In this document: positions 35,942 to 45,354 of the stretch, in pieces | How the letters are laid out: every line of letters starts with the position of its first letter | Position numbering within the stretch: position 1 is the first letter of the stretch | Assembly (NCBI GenBank): GCA_014534425.1 | Contig: JACVRN010000004.1 | Location: 33,401 to 97,400 of the forward strand | Source of the DNA: Pyrinomonadaceae bacterium | GTDB taxonomy: Bacteria; Acidobacteriota; Blastocatellia; Pyrinomonadales; Pyrinomonadaceae | DNA length: 64,000 bases | Direction: 5' to 3' | Program-made: the position numbers and the translations under genes | Notes under the pieces: model-generated | Databases searched by the model: none | What the model was told of the DNA's origin: nothing | What the model saw: the letters and a program-made list of their open reading frames with translations, nothing else

Positions 35942-36544
35942 ATGGTTTTTACAAGAATCTTCCCTTGCGCGATGGCAGTCTGCCTGTGTGCGCTGTTATC
36001 TGCGGCCTTTGTCAACGCTCAAAACAGCACTCGTCAAACATCAGTCGTAACCGCAACTGCTCAGGGCGGCCCTAGACTAGAAACAGACCCGGTTATTATC
36101 TCCACGGCCAACGTTCCGGCTGAAGCGACGGCGACGACCGTCAAAGCGGGTGTGCCTGCTGTCAACCAGCTTTTGATGACCGCGATTGATAAGCGACTGG
36201 GTGCGCCTTACATTTACGGCTCGACGGGGCCTAGAGGCTTCGATTGTTCGGGCTTCGTGTGGAGCGTCTTTAATTCGGCTGGAATAAATTTTACTCGCGG
36301 CAGCGCGCGTTACCTCTGGTCGCGCTTTGCGCCCGCGACCCGCGAGGAAGAGACGCAGTTCGGAACCCTGGTCTTCTTCAACGGCCTCACCCACGTAGGA
36401 ATAGTCGTGGACGGCAAAGGCTTTTATCATTCTTCGCGCAGCTACGGCGTCATCTATTCGCCGTTCAACCGCTACTGGACTAGCCGCATAGACGGCTTCC
36501 GCCGCGTCCCCGTTCCCGTGCAGCTACAGCCGACGGCAGAATAA
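35942..36544 (+). CDS. Secreted NlpC/P60 cysteine peptidase
   Basis: 200 residues. A signal peptide (C-A-M-A-V-C-L-C-A-L-L-S-A-A-F-V-N-A-Q) precedes a single NlpC/P60 domain (about 75-195). Catalytic Cys is in G-F-D-C-S-G-F-V, the His in L-T-H-V-G-I-V-V, and the third polar residue likely in F-Y-H-S-S. It probably cleaves gamma-D-Glu-diaminopimelate bonds in peptidoglycan peptides. The only AAGGAG is 19 or so bases upstream, rather far from the ATG. A terminator follows. Confidence 0.88.
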   Translation: MVFTRIFPCAMAVCLCALLSAAFVNAQNSTRQTSVVTATAQGGPRLETDPVIISTANVPAEATATTVKAGVPAVNQLLMTAIDKRLGAPYIYGSTGPRGFDCSGFVWSVFNSAGINFTRGSARYLWSRFAPATREEETQFGTLVFFNGLTHVGIVVDGKGFYHSSRSYGVIYSPFNRYWTSRIDGFRRVPVPVQLQPTAE

Positions 36545-36564
36545 AAGCGCACGCTCAAGACAAG

Positions 36565-36612
36565 AGAAGGCCGACACACAGAGTTAACGTGCGTCGGCCT
36601 TCTTCTTTGTTG
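36565..36612. terminator. Terminator after the NlpC/P60 gene
   Basis: AGAAGGCCGAC pairs perfectly with GTCGGCCTTCT (11 bp) around a 17-base loop, followed by a T-rich run. It also faces the convergent Sm-like gene and could serve both. Confidence 0.8.
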
Positions 36613-36650
36613 AAGATTGCTGAAAAGAGTGTGTGCTGAAGCTTAGAGCT

Positions 36651-36878
36651 TTAGCGATTATTTGGCGGAGGGACAAAGCCCGCGCGGTGAGCGTCGTCCT
36701 CGCGCGCTTCCCAGACCACAGCTATCTTGTCTATCGCCACGTAGCCCATCGAGTGCTCTTCATCCCTTAGATGAAGCACGCCGCCCTCTACTTTTACTAC
36801 TTCTCCACTCAAAGAAGCCGCGCCCACGCAAGTGATGTCCACCTTGCGCCCTATCATTCTGGAAAGAAAATCTTGCAT
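36651..36878 (-). CDS. Small Sm-like fold protein
   Basis: 75 residues resembling an Sm/LSm-type beta barrel (M-I-G-R-K-V-D-I, then S-L-S-G-E-V-V-K-V-E-G-G-V-L-H-L-R-D, then Y-V-A-I-D-K-I-A-V-V). It is shorter and more divergent than Hfq and lacks the Hfq Sm2 K-H motif, so an RNA-chaperone role is only a possibility. An AGGT ribosome site precedes the ATG. It is the last gene of a long minus-strand run, seven bases after ykgJ. Confidence 0.6.
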   Translation of the reverse strand: MQDFLSRMIGRKVDITCVGAASLSGEVVKVEGGVLHLRDEEHSMGYVAIDKIAVVWEAREDDAHRAGFVPPPNNR

Positions 36879-36885
36879 CGTTTAA

Positions 36886-37368
36886 TTACCTCTTCTGTTT
36901 TTCCGGCTCCCATTCCCAGACGGTTTCTTTCTTGCCGTTGCGGTCGCCGACCTTCTCTTTTTTTACTTCACGGAAAGTAATTTGTACAAGCGGGATGACA
37001 TCGGGGTCGTCCTGCTGGCGGCGCTCGAACTGTAGCAGGTCGTAGTAGGCACAGCGCTTGCGGTCAGGGTATTCGCGGCAGACCGCAGGGCGCGCATGAT
37101 AGATGCCGCAGCCGCGCGTCTCCTGATTCAGGAAGATGCAGGTCTCCGTAAATATCTTGTCCTTAGTGCGGCGCAGCACGCGCTCGTCGCCCCACATCTT
37201 CGTGTAGCGCTTCATGGCCGTCTCTACAGAGACTTTGAAATACTTTGCCAGGCGGTTCACGTCGCGCTTGGTGACTTGCACGCGCTCGTATATCGAGCAG
37301 CAGAAGGCAGGGCACTTGTTGCAATCGAAGTATACGCGGGGCTGATCGTCTGTTATCTTTTTAGTCAT
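36886..37368 (-). CDS. YkgJ-family cysteine-cluster protein
   Basis: 160 residues with the YkgJ (zinc/iron-chelating) cysteine pattern: C-N-K-C-P-A-F-C-C near the N-terminus, then C-I-F-L, G-C-G-I-Y, V-C-R-E-Y-P and K-R-C-A-Y-Y. Members may bind an Fe-S cluster or zinc; function is uncertain. The C-terminal 40 residues are charged. The gene lies 23 bases after the deoxyhypusine-synthase-family gene and is probably cotranscribed with it. Confidence 0.85.
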   Translation of the reverse strand: MTKKITDDQPRVYFDCNKCPAFCCSIYERVQVTKRDVNRLAKYFKVSVETAMKRYTKMWGDERVLRRTKDKIFTETCIFLNQETRGCGIYHARPAVCREYPDRKRCAYYDLLQFERRQQDDPDVIPLVQITFREVKKEKVGDRNGKKETVWEWEPEKQKR

Positions 37369-37391
37369 TGCCTTTCCCTGTGGCTCGTCAC

Positions 37392-38528
37392 CTATCGCCT
37401 CTTCGATTTTGAATACTCAGACATCAAAAGCTCCATGAACTCGCCGCGCCTGTCGTACAGACGCTTCGGCTCGCGCGGCTCGTGTCTTGCCAGAGCATAC
37501 GCCGTTATGACTGGCAGCGCCACTGTCGAATCAATATAGCAGACAACCGCGTCAGGCAAACGATCCGGGTCGACCTTTCCCCACGAAACCGCCTCCGCAG
37601 GAGTCGCGCCGGAGAGTCCGCCCGTGTCTGGGCGCGCGTCTGTAATCTGTAAGAAGTAGTCGTGCCCGCGCTCGTCAATCCCTAAGACTTCCTGAATCTG
37701 CGGCTCTGTCTGGAGTATGAAGTTCTTTGGGCTTCCGCCGCCGAGGATGAAGACGGCGCTCTTGCCGCCGTGCTTTCGTCCCTTGTCGCCACGCCCATGA
37801 ATCGCGCCGCGTTTTCCCGCGAGCACAATCGCCGCCGTTTCGTTCACGTCGAGCGAAGGGTCAAAGGCGAGCTTGTTGCCCTGAAGAGCCTTGGCTGCGA
37901 CGTTCATGCCAATGGAAGAGTCTCCGGGGCTTGAGGTATAGATGGGTACGCCGTACTCATAGGCCACAGCGAGCAGAGATTTATTCTCAATCCCAAGCTT
38001 GCGCTCGCGCTCGCGCACGTACTTGCCGCACAGGTAATGAAACTCTGCCGAAGACATGCTCTTTTGAAACTCTTTGCCTTCGATGATGCGGCGGAAGAAA
38101 GAGTCCGTGTCGAGCAGCACGGAGTAGTCGAAGAAGATGTCGTAGATTCGCACGACCTCTTCTTCTCTCAAGATAACATCGGAGACGCCTGCGTGGCCTT
38201 GATGCAGCGACAGCCCTATGCCGAAGTGCGTGTCGTGATAAAGATTCGCGCCCGTAGAGATAATCCAATCGACGAAGCCTGCCTGAATGAGCGGTATCAG
38301 CGAAGAGATGCCAAGACCTGCTGGCGTCAGCGCGCCCGTGATTGAAAGTCCGACGGTCACGTCCGCGCCGAGCATCTTCTCTGTAAAGAGCATGCAGGCT
38401 TCCCTCAGCCGCGCTGCGTTGTAGGCCATGAAGGCGTTATCAACCAGGTCGGCCACGGTCACTTCGCCCGTAATCGGCTGCGGGTCAATGCGTCGTCCCT
38501 GCAAGAATCTACTTCTCTTTTTTGCCAT
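37392..38528 (-). CDS. Deoxyhypusine synthase-family protein
   Basis: 378 residues. Family features include [22 protein letters not shown], and G-G-G-S-P-K-N-F, where K268 matches the lysine that forms the enzyme-spermidine imine. Bacteria lack the eIF5A substrate; homologues of this type make homospermidine or other polyamines, so that is the likelier role. The frame opens 51 codons upstream inside the aminopeptidase gene, but the ATG at 38528 (GAGGG upstream) matches the family N-terminus and overlaps the preceding stop by 20 bases. Confidence 0.88.
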   Translation of the reverse strand: MAKKRSRFLQGRRIDPQPITGEVTVADLVDNAFMAYNAARLREACMLFTEKMLGADVTVGLSITGALTPAGLGISSLIPLIQAGFVDWIISTGANLYHDTHFGIGLSLHQGHAGVSDVILREEEVVRIYDIFFDYSVLLDTDSFFRRIIEGKEFQKSMSSAEFHYLCGKYVRERERKLGIENKSLLAVAYEYGVPIYTSSPGDSSIGMNVAAKALQGNKLAFDPSLDVNETAAIVLAGKRGAIHGRGDKGRKHGGKSAVFILGGGSPKNFILQTEPQIQEVLGIDERGHDYFLQITDARPDTGGLSGATPAEAVSWGKVDPDRLPDAVVCYIDSTVALPVITAYALARHEPREPKRLYDRRGEFMELLMSEYSKSKRR

Positions 38529-41022
38529 CCTGTTTTCCCTCTTCCACCTTTTCCTCAAGCGCGCGGCGGCTTCCAAGCGCCGCACTCTGAATCGCGTCAA
38601 TAGCCTCGCGCTCGACAACCGATTGAAGCGGTGCGATTGCACGCGGGTCGCCCAAGACGGCCAGAGCCTTGACGGCTGCAAGTCTAACGCGAAACGTCTT
38701 GTCCTCTAAAAGCTCTATCAACTTCTGGTAAACAACTTCGTGCTCATCCTTGAACTCTTTGCCGAGCGTGCCAAGGGCAACCGTGGCGGCTATACGCACG
38801 GACTGCTGAATCCCGTAAGCCGTGTGGTCAAGCGCGAGTCTTATGCCGCGCTTATCCTTCGCAATCGCCAGCGCATCGAAGACGGTCGCGCGCAGGACAT
38901 CCTGATAAGAATCACGTCCGAGCATGCCTATCAGTTTCTCATAAGCGTCCTCGCCCGCAGCATGAGCCAGGGCGCGCATGCTGAAAGCCCCTACAAAGTA
39001 GCTTTCATCTTCGTCCATAGCGCGCACGAGCGCCGCTATTGCCTTGCGGTCTTTGCGAAAGCGGCCAAGCGACCACGCGATTGCGCGGCGCACGCGAGCC
39101 TCTTCCGATTTCTTCATGGCTGCAACGAGATGGTCGCGCGCCTCAGTGGTTCCTATCTCCGCGAGCGCCACAGCCGCAGCCATCCTGACAGGCCCGAAAC
39201 TATCCTGCATGAGCGCGCGACGCAAGGCCGCGACCGTCTCGTCGTCCCTGAATTCCGCGAGCGAGCGTGCGGAACGCATGCGCGCCGTGAAGCTCTCCGC
39301 CTGTCGAAGCTGATGAAGAAGCTCCTGCCGGGCCTTCCTGTGCTCAAGCGTCTTCAGCACGCGGTCTTCCGGGTCGAAGACTACGGCGAGCGGGCGCTCC
39401 GCCATAGAGAAATAGAATTCATGCTCAGGCTTTTCAATTTCTACGCGAAAGGATTGCTTGCCGCGCTTTCCCAGGACTTCAATCTCGACCGGCATGCGAA
39501 AGACTGGCGTGCCGTCGCTTATATCCTGCACCTGCTTGACCGTCAGGCGAAGCCCGCCCGACTCAGAATCGAAGCGATGCGAGACTTCAAATTCAGGATA
39601 ACCTTTGCCCGTTATCCACTCTTCAAAGAACCAGTCGAGGTTGCGCCCCGTCACTTCTTCAATAGCAATGCGAAAGTCTGCCGTCTCCACGCTCTGCCAC
39701 TCGTGCTTGTGCGCGTAGTACTTGAGCGTGCGGAAAAAGGCGTCGTTGCCGAGCACGTATCTCAACATCCCCAACACCAGGCCGCCCTTCTGATAAGCGT
39801 GGCGGTCGTAGACCTCCATGGGATATTCCCAACGGTCATAAACTATGGGGCGGCGGTATCGGTCGCGGTCTTCCGCCATGTAAACGTTCTGCTCCCTGAG
39901 CAGAAAGAACCTTGACTCGTCCGAGCCTTCCGCGTGCTCAGACCATAGAATCTCCGCGTAGGTCGCAAAGCTCTCCTTGAGCCAGAGGTGCGTCCAGGAC
40001 TTCGGCGTCAGCAAATCTCCCCACCACTGATGAGCAAGCTCGTGCGCCACCACGTCATGACAATCGAAATCAAGCTCCGTCCGGGCATCGTGCATGAAGC
40101 GGTCGGAGTGCGTAGTGGCCGAAGTGTTCTCCATAGCGCCGGAGATAAAGTCGTCCACGACCACCTGCGAATATTTTGGATAAGGATATTCGTAGCCGAA
40201 GAGTTTCGTGAAGTGGCGTATCATGGCGGGCGTCCGGCCCATCAACATGCGCGCCTCTTTCTCCGTCCCGTGATAAGTGTAGTAAGGCGTCGGAAGCCGT
40301 CCGCACCGAGCTTCTATGATGCTGAAATCGCCCACGGCAATGGAGACAAGATAAGCCGGATGAGGCTCGTCCTGTCGCCAGTGAAAGGTACGCGAGCCGC
40401 GCCTTTTATCATGCTTCTCAGAGACGAGCCTTCCGTTTGAGAGAACCGTGAAGGCTTCAGGAACGGTGATGATGGTCTCGGTCGTCTGCCGCTCGTTGGG
40501 CGCATCCGTGCAAGGGAACCAGGCGGAGTTGTCTTCACTTTCGCCCTGCGACCAGACCTGCAAAGGCTTCTCCGGGTAGGCGTCGTCCGGGCGTATGAAG
40601 TGCAGCCCCTTTCGCGGTCGCGCGTTGTAAAGAACGCGCAGCGTCAGATTTTTATCACGCGGCAGGGCTTCCTTGAGATGAACAAGCAGCTTGTCCCTGT
40701 GGCTTTCAAACTCAAGGCGGCGAGAGCCGTTGCGTACATCTTTGACATTCAGCTCGAAGGCGTCGAATGAAAGCTCCTGTAGGCCGTCACGAAACGGCGC
40801 GAGGCTAATCGCGGCTTCGCCTTCTATGAAAGTTTCCGAAGGGTCAATGCGAAGCTCTATGCGTATGTGCTTGATGTCGAAGTCGCGGCTGCGCGTCTCT
40901 CGTCTGGGAGCCTCAACGGGCTTCACCGCAGGCGGCGGAGTCTCGTCGTAAGGGTTAAGCGCGGCGTGAAAGCGTGGGTCTATAAAGGCCGGGTGAAAAA
41001 GTGCATCCTTGTGACGTGCCAA
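38509..41022 (-). CDS. M1-family aminopeptidase with C-terminal HEAT repeats
   Basis: 837-residue zinc metallopeptidase. The exopeptidase motif G-A-M-E-N is near residue 295; the zinc site is H327-E-L-A-H331 with E350 18 residues on (W-L-K-E-S-F-A-T-Y). The N-terminal beta saddle is residues 45-250. From about 560 to 820 the sequence is repeated alpha-helical HEAT/PBS-type units ([39 protein letters not shown]). No signal peptide, so it is cytosolic. It is translationally overlapped by the next gene. Confidence 0.93.
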   Translation of the reverse strand: MARHKDALFHPAFIDPRFHAALNPYDETPPPAVKPVEAPRRETRSRDFDIKHIRIELRIDPSETFIEGEAAISLAPFRDGLQELSFDAFELNVKDVRNGSRRLEFESHRDKLLVHLKEALPRDKNLTLRVLYNARPRKGLHFIRPDDAYPEKPLQVWSQGESEDNSAWFPCTDAPNERQTTETIITVPEAFTVLSNGRLVSEKHDKRRGSRTFHWRQDEPHPAYLVSIAVGDFSIIEARCGRLPTPYYTYHGTEKEARMLMGRTPAMIRHFTKLFGYEYPYPKYSQVVVDDFISGAMENTSATTHSDRFMHDARTELDFDCHDVVAHELAHQWWGDLLTPKSWTHLWLKESFATYAEILWSEHAEGSDESRFFLLREQNVYMAEDRDRYRRPIVYDRWEYPMEVYDRHAYQKGGLVLGMLRYVLGNDAFFRTLKYYAHKHEWQSVETADFRIAIEEVTGRNLDWFFEEWITGKGYPEFEVSHRFDSESGGLRLTVKQVQDISDGTPVFRMPVEIEVLGKRGKQSFRVEIEKPEHEFYFSMAERPLAVVFDPEDRVLKTLEHRKARQELLHQLRQAESFTARMRSARSLAEFRDDETVAALRRALMQDSFGPVRMAAAVALAEIGTTEARDHLVAAMKKSEEARVRRAIAWSLGRFRKDRKAIAALVRAMDEDESYFVGAFSMRALAHAAGEDAYEKLIGMLGRDSYQDVLRATVFDALAIAKDKRGIRLALDHTAYGIQQSVRIAATVALGTLGKEFKDEHEVVYQKLIELLEDKTFRVRLAAVKALAVLGDPRAIAPLQSVVEREAIDAIQSAALGSRRALEEKVEEGKQDGKKEK

Positions 41023-41094
41023 GCATATTCTCCGGTCAGTTGTTGAAATAGAATTACACTTTGCGGCCTACAGCAATGATACCTTAAAGCCCGG

Positions 41095-41391
41095 CTAATT
41101 TCTCGTCCGAGCGCGCGAATTTTCCGGCTCACGGCTAAAATCTTCGCTAAAAATCTTTTCCGCGCCTTGAGCATCTTCGCCGTCGGCTGCACGCTCAAGA
41201 CAGCCACGGCACAGGCAGCCTTCGTATCGCTCGCGCAAGCGTGCGCGCACCGCGTCCGTCAACTTCACCTCAACGCACCAGCAGCCCGACAACGAAGCGC
41301 CGCAGCCAAAGGTTTCGCCGCACGCCTCGCAAACAGACTGCGCGCAAGAAGTGCCTGTAGAGCCTGGCTGTGACAATTCATCGCTCTTCAT
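41095..41391 (-). CDS. Cysteine-rich CWC-domain protein
   Basis: 98 residues. The core (about 20-70) has the pattern C-E-A-C-G-E-T-F-G-C-G-A ... G-C-W-C-V-E-V ... C-L-C-R-G-C-L, matching the small Cys_rich_CWC family, likely a zinc-binding module of unknown role. The C-terminus is polar and disordered-looking. It starts six bases after the CorC/HlyC-type gene stop, so it is almost surely in the same operon. Confidence 0.78.
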   Translation of the reverse strand: MKSDELSQPGSTGTSCAQSVCEACGETFGCGASLSGCWCVEVKLTDAVRARLRERYEGCLCRGCLERAADGEDAQGAEKIFSEDFSREPENSRARTRN

Positions 41392-41397
41392 TTTTAT

Positions 41398-42693
41398 CTA
41401 TTCCGCCTGCGCCTGGCTCTGCGGAGCGCGCCTGAGTCTCAGGCGAGAGATGCGCCGGTCGTCCGCGTCAATCACTTCAACGTCCAGACCGCGAAAGGTA
41501 AGACGCTCGCCAGGGCGCGGAACGTAGCCCGACTCGCTGATGACCAGCCCCGCGATGGTTGTGAAATCGTCGTCCTCTATCTCCATATCGAAGAGCCGTT
41601 CAATCTTGCCTATCTCGGTAGAGCCTGCCACGTCATAATAGCCGTCGTCGGCTTCGACTATCTCGACAATCTCCTCCGACTCCGTATCCTCGTCCTCTAT
41701 CTCTCCGACAATTTCTTCCATTATGTCTTCGACCGTGACCAGACCGGCTATGCCGCCGTACTCGTCAATCACCATAGCAAGCTGTACGTGTGCCTTCTGC
41801 ATCTCCTTCAGGAGGTCTGCGACCGCCTTTGTCTCAGGCACAAAGTAAACGGGCCGCACAAGCGTAGAGATGTTCTCGTCCTCTCTTCCCTCGGGCCAGT
41901 ACTGAAGAATGTCGCGCACGTAGATAAGCCCCTCCACGTTGTCTATCTGGTCACGATAGACGGGCAGGCGCGAGTACTTTGACTCGTTGATAACGTCGCG
42001 CGCCTCGCGCACGGTTGCGGTCACAGGAAGAGCTACTATCTCCGTTCGCGGCGTCATCACTTCATTAACGCGAGTGTCGCCGAACTCTATGATGGAGTGA
42101 ATCAACTCGCCTTGCTCTTCTTCCAGAATCCCTTCCTCTTCGCCCACGTCAATCAAAGCCTGTATGTCGTCCGTACTGTCCTCTTCATCATCCTCCATGT
42201 AGGCTTCTACCTCGGCACGCTCGCGGCGCTTGCGGCTGAAGACCTGATGCAATGGGTCTGCTATGAAGACGAAGAGATGATAGAAGGGGCGCACAAAGGG
42301 CAGAAGCAAGAGCAGCGTCCGCTCAGGATTACGCGCAGAGACAAGGCGCGGGATGAACTGTCGAAAGATTCCCGCCAGCACCAGAGAGGCCGCGAACGCA
42401 ATCAGCAGAAACCGAGTCCCGGGAAAAAGGCGCAGAGAGATGGAGGTAATCAGAACCGTGACGGCTACCAGAAGGATTTGAATGACCGCCGAGAGAGTGA
42501 AGCGAAAGCGGGGACGGTTCTCCAGAATCTCCTTGAGAAAGGCCGTGGCACGCGCCCGTGGCCGCTCCTCTTCCGCATCCGTGATGAGCCGCCGCAAGCC
42601 CACGTCCGACAACTGGCCGAACGCCATATCAACCGTGGCAAGAAACGTCATCACCACCAGCAGCAGCGCCGTAATGCCTATAGCGATATCCAT
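41398..42693 (-). CDS. CorC/HlyC-type membrane protein (CNNM + CBS pair + CorC_HlyC)
   Basis: 431 residues. The N-terminal CNNM/DUF21-like membrane domain has about four helices (1-150). The two CBS motifs (about 215-335) include [11 protein letters not shown] and [17 protein letters not shown]-terminal CorC_HlyC domain (about 350-425) carries V-A-G-S-T-E-I. Members act in Mg2+/Co2+ efflux or transport; the haemolysin name is historical. An acidic D/E-rich linker precedes the CBS pair. Gene order phoH-ybeY-corC is widely conserved. Confidence 0.9.
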   Translation of the reverse strand: MDIAIGITALLLVVMTFLATVDMAFGQLSDVGLRRLITDAEEERPRARATAFLKEILENRPRFRFTLSAVIQILLVAVTVLITSISLRLFPGTRFLLIAFAASLVLAGIFRQFIPRLVSARNPERTLLLLLPFVRPFYHLFVFIADPLHQVFSRKRRERAEVEAYMEDDEEDSTDDIQALIDVGEEEGILEEEQGELIHSIIEFGDTRVNEVMTPRTEIVALPVTATVREARDVINESKYSRLPVYRDQIDNVEGLIYVRDILQYWPEGREDENISTLVRPVYFVPETKAVADLLKEMQKAHVQLAMVIDEYGGIAGLVTVEDIMEEIVGEIEDEDTESEEIVEIVEADDGYYDVAGSTEIGKIERLFDMEIEDDDFTTIAGLVISESGYVPRPGERLTFRGLDVEVIDADDRRISRLRLRRAPQSQAQAE

Positions 42694-42782
42694 AGATTTA
42701 GTGAATAGTAAATAGTAAATGGTGAATAGTAAATAGAAGAAACTGCTTTTATCTATTTACTATTCACCACCTGCTATTTACT
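42694..42782. repeat. GTAAATAGT-word inverted repeat, ybeY-corC gap
   Basis: TTTAGTGAATAGTAAATAG words on the left face CTATTTACTATTCACCA and CTATTTACTAAA on the right: a stem of more than 30 bp with a short loop. It occupies the whole gap between the CorC/HlyC-type gene and ybeY. Same word family as 34134-34196. Confidence 0.85.
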
Positions 42783-42785
42783 AAA

Positions 42786-43211
42786 TCATATCTCAAGCCT
42801 GCGGCGAAGTCTCAGTTCCAGCCGGTTCATCTCTCCATTATCCGTCTCATGGTCATACCCGCATAGGTGCAAAAGCCCGTGCAAGATAAGCTGCGAGACT
42901 TCCTCCTCAAACTCCAGCCCGTGCTCTCTTGCCTGCTTCTCCGCCTGCTCCACAGAAATCACCACATCCCCCAAGCTCAAACCCTCCGCCATCTCAAACT
43001 CATCTTGACCCGCCGGAAACGACAACACATCCGTCGTCCCCACTTTGTGCCGCCACATACGATTCAACTCCCGCATACACCTATCCGACACAAAAGCCAC
43101 CGTCACCCCGGCACCACCTGCAGGCACAACCCTCAAAGCCCTCCCCACAAACTCCCGCCAACGCTCGCTATCAATCGCAACCTTGCGCTGGCGATTAACG
43201 ACTTCAATCAT
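42786..43211 (-). CDS. ybeY: Endoribonuclease YbeY
   Basis: 141-residue metal-dependent single-strand RNase for 16S rRNA 3'-end maturation and ribosome quality control. The zinc motif H-G-L-L-H-L-C-G-Y-D-H is at about 113-123. V-A-F-V-S-D-R-C-M-R-E-L-N and T-D-V-L-S-F-P also match. It sits between phoH and the CorC/HlyC-type gene, as in many bacteria. A 60-base hairpin-containing gap separates it from phoH. Confidence 0.95.
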   Translation of the reverse strand: MIEVVNRQRKVAIDSERWREFVGRALRVVPAGGAGVTVAFVSDRCMRELNRMWRHKVGTTDVLSFPAGQDEFEMAEGLSLGDVVISVEQAEKQAREHGLEFEEEVSQLILHGLLHLCGYDHETDNGEMNRLELRLRRRLEI

Positions 43212-43213
43212 AA

Positions 43214-43268
43214 GAACAATGACGAGTGACGAGCGAGAAGATGTTTTATCTTGTCACTCGTCATCTAA
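43214..43268. repeat. GACGAGTGAC-word inverted repeat, phoH-ybeY gap
   Basis: AATGACGAGTGACGAGCGAG faces ATCTTGTCACTCGTCATC across a short loop, giving about 15 to 18 pairs. It again fills the gap between two operon genes. Confidence 0.75.
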
Positions 43269-43274
43269 GGGCTG

Positions 43275-44228
43275 TTAAATCGTGCTCTTACTGGAATGCG
43301 TTTCGTAAGCTTTGATTATCATCTGCACTAAACGATGGCGCACGACATCCTTCTCTGTGAAGTAGATGAACTCTATGCCTTCGACTTTGGAGAGCACGCG
43401 TTCGGCTTCTATGAGGCCGCTTCGTTTTCCCTGGGGCAGGTCAATCTGCGTCACGTCGCCAGTGATGACGGCCTTCGAGCCGAAGCCTATGCGCGTCAGA
43501 AACATCTTCATCTGCTCGCTAGTGGTGTTCTGCGCCTCGTCCAGAATGATGAAAGCATCCGACAAAGTTCTTCCGCGCATGAAAGCCAGGGGCGCGACTT
43601 CTATGACGCGCTTTTCCAGGAGGCGCGTGGCGCGTTCGTAATCTATCAGGTCAAAGAGCGCGTCGTAGAGCGGGCGAAGGTAAGGGTCAACCTTGTCCTG
43701 CAAGTCGCCGGGCAGGAATCCTAGTTTCTCTCCGGCTTCCACGGCAGGGCGAGCGAGGACTATGCGATTGACCTGCTTCTGCATCAGGGCCTGCACGGCC
43801 ATGGCGACGGCCAAATACGTCTTACCTGTTCCGGCGACGCCTACGCCGAAGACTACGTCGTTGTCTGTAATCGCTTCTATGTAGCGGCGCTGGGTGGCGC
43901 TCTTGGGCGCGACTTGCTTTTTGCCTGCGGGGTTGAAGCGCGCCTTTGTGAAGTAGTCGCGCAGGGAGTAGGCGCGGTCTTCGGCTATCTGCGCGAAGGC
44001 TTCGCGGAGTTCCTTGTCTGTGAAAGTGCGGCCTTCGGAGAAGAGGTCTGAGAAGTCTTCGAGGATTCGCTCGACCGTTTCAACGTCCTTCGGGTCGCCG
44101 TCTACGGTCAAATCCTGGCCGCGCGCGTTGATACGCACATCAAGGAGTGATTCCAGGTACTTTATGTTCTGGTCATGAACGCCGAAGAGCGTTTCCAGTC
44201 CGCGTGGTGGAAGCTCAATTTTTTTCAA
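43275..44228 (-). CDS. phoH: PhoH-family ATPase
   Basis: 317-residue PhoH-like P-loop ATPase, predicted RNA helicase-like partner of YbeY. Walker A is G-V-A-G-T-G-K-T-Y (about 128-136), Walker [12 protein letters not shown] (about 221), followed by [11 protein letters not shown]. The N-terminal 80 residues form the usual KH-like extension ([11 protein letters not shown]). It is the first gene of the long minus-strand run and divergent from rpsT. Confidence 0.94.
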   Translation of the reverse strand: MKKIELPPRGLETLFGVHDQNIKYLESLLDVRINARGQDLTVDGDPKDVETVERILEDFSDLFSEGRTFTDKELREAFAQIAEDRAYSLRDYFTKARFNPAGKKQVAPKSATQRRYIEAITDNDVVFGVGVAGTGKTYLAVAMAVQALMQKQVNRIVLARPAVEAGEKLGFLPGDLQDKVDPYLRPLYDALFDLIDYERATRLLEKRVIEVAPLAFMRGRTLSDAFIILDEAQNTTSEQMKMFLTRIGFGSKAVITGDVTQIDLPQGKRSGLIEAERVLSKVEGIEFIYFTEKDVVRHRLVQMIIKAYETHSSKSTI

Positions 44229-44409
44229 CAGTTAAAGCAGTCTCCTTCGTGGGTGAAGATTAAGAGTTAGGGAAGGGCCGGTAAATCGAAGGGTGTCGCA
44301 CGTAAATGTTAGCATATCTGTACGGACTGCGACGCTACTACAGGCTCGGCGTGGGTGTCAATTCGCAACCGTACCGCGCAAAAGCGCGGCTTTCATGCGC
44401 CCTCCAGCC

Positions 44410-44438
44410 TTGACACAAGGGGTACGTGCACCTATACT
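44410..44438 (+). promoter_or_regulatory. Strong sigma-70-type promoter for rpsT
   Basis: TTGACA (44410-44415), exactly 17 bases, TATACT (44433-44438): 11 of 12 consensus positions. It leaves a leader of about 75 bases before rpsT, as expected for a ribosomal gene. It supports a sigma-70-like housekeeping consensus in this organism. Confidence 0.8.
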
Positions 44439-44519
44439 TTGTCGCTTGCGCTCGTGGTCAAATTCTGATCTGAGAGAGACCGCAAGCACAAAATGATAAA
44501 GCTTTAGACGGAGTAGGTT

Positions 44520-44789
44520 ATGCCCAATCATAAATCAGCAGAAAAGCGTGTCAGACAGAACGAAAAGCGCCGCGACATCAATCGCAGCAACCGCTCGGCC
44601 CTTCGCACTTCCATCAAGAAGCTGCGGGCAGCGCTTGCGGGCAGCGACAAGGCCGCGCTGGGCGAGTTGCTGCCCGAGACGATTTCCAAGATTGACAAGG
44701 CCGTGCAAAAGGGCGTGCTGCATCGCAACGCCGCCGCGCGCTATAAATCAAGGCTGACGGCGCGCGTCAATCAGGCTCAGACAAAGTAA
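44520..44789 (+). CDS. rpsT: 30S ribosomal protein S20
   Basis: 89-residue basic helical protein that binds 16S rRNA in the body of the small subunit. The N-terminus N-H-K-S-A-E-K-R-V-R-Q-N-E-K-R-R and the C-terminal R-N-A-A-A-R-Y-K-S-R-L are diagnostic. It is monocistronic, with a strong promoter upstream and a strong terminator downstream. A GGAG lies about eight bases before the ATG. Confidence 0.97.
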   Translation: MPNHKSAEKRVRQNEKRRDINRSNRSALRTSIKKLRAALAGSDKAALGELLPETISKIDKAVQKGVLHRNAAARYKSRLTARVNQAQTK

Positions 44790-44818
44790 AAGAGAAGAGA
44801 GCGAAAATTTCTGAATTC

Positions 44819-44859
44819 GGCGAGGCCGGTTGGTTCATTCCAGCCGGCCTCGCCTTTTT
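44819..44859 (+). terminator. Strong rho-independent terminator of rpsT
   Basis: GGCGAGGCCGG and CCGGCCTCGCC form a perfect 11-bp GC stem with a 14-base loop, followed by TTTTT. Confidence 0.95.
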
Positions 44860-44893
44860 ACATCTGTTTCTTTTATAAGGAGAGAAGCTGAAG

Positions 44894-45331
44894 ATGAACC
44901 AAAGGAAGGCACATTACGAGAGCGATGATGAAATCCGAGCGCTGGTAGAGGGCTTCGAGTCCTGCTCTTTGCCGGACGACGACTTTGACCACCGCGCGCA
45001 TCTGGCGGTCGCCGTCTGGTATCTTTCGAGCATGAACGTGGCGCAAGCCGCAGGCCGCATGCGCGAAGGTCTCCTGCGATTCCTAGCGCATTACGAGGTC
45101 GACCCTCAGAAGTACAACGAGACTATAACGCTGTTCTGGGTCAGGCGACTGGATAAGCTCTTAAGCGAAACAGACTCCGCGCTTCCACTCTGCGAGCGCG
45201 CCAATCAAACAATCGACAGGGCCGGAGACTCGCAAACAATCTTCGACTACTACACGCGCGAGAGAGCCTTCTCCGAAGAAGGCAGAACGAGTTGGATTCA
45301 GCCCGATTTAAAGGAGATGGAAAACCTGTAG
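44894..45331 (+). CDS. Uncharacterised 145-residue protein
   Basis: Acidic helical protein with a good ribosome site (AAGGAG). The segment F-D-H-R-A-H-L-A-V-A-V-W-Y-L and later K-Y-N-E-T-I-T-L-F-W-V resemble a family of bacterial hypotheticals that I recall only as uncharacterised; the conserved His, Glu and Trp could form a metal or ligand site. No signal peptide or membrane segment. The stop codon is CTG TAG, with the TAG supplied by a GTAGGGGC-type element at 45328. Confidence 0.68.
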   Translation: MNQRKAHYESDDEIRALVEGFESCSLPDDDFDHRAHLAVAVWYLSSMNVAQAAGRMREGLLRFLAHYEVDPQKYNETITLFWVRRLDKLLSETDSALPLCERANQTIDRAGDSQTIFDYYTRERAFSEEGRTSWIQPDLKEMENL

Positions 45332-45350
45332 AGACAAGCCCTGCCCCTAC
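45328..45350. repeat. GTAGGGGC element, copy 3 (inverted orientation)
   Basis: GTAGAGACAAGCCCTGCCCCTAC read on the plus strand is 23 bases; its right half CCTGCCCCTAC is the reverse complement of the element start. The TAG at 45329-45331 ends the preceding gene. It lies between that gene and the convergent holA. Confidence 0.7.
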
Positions 45351-45354
45351 GGGT

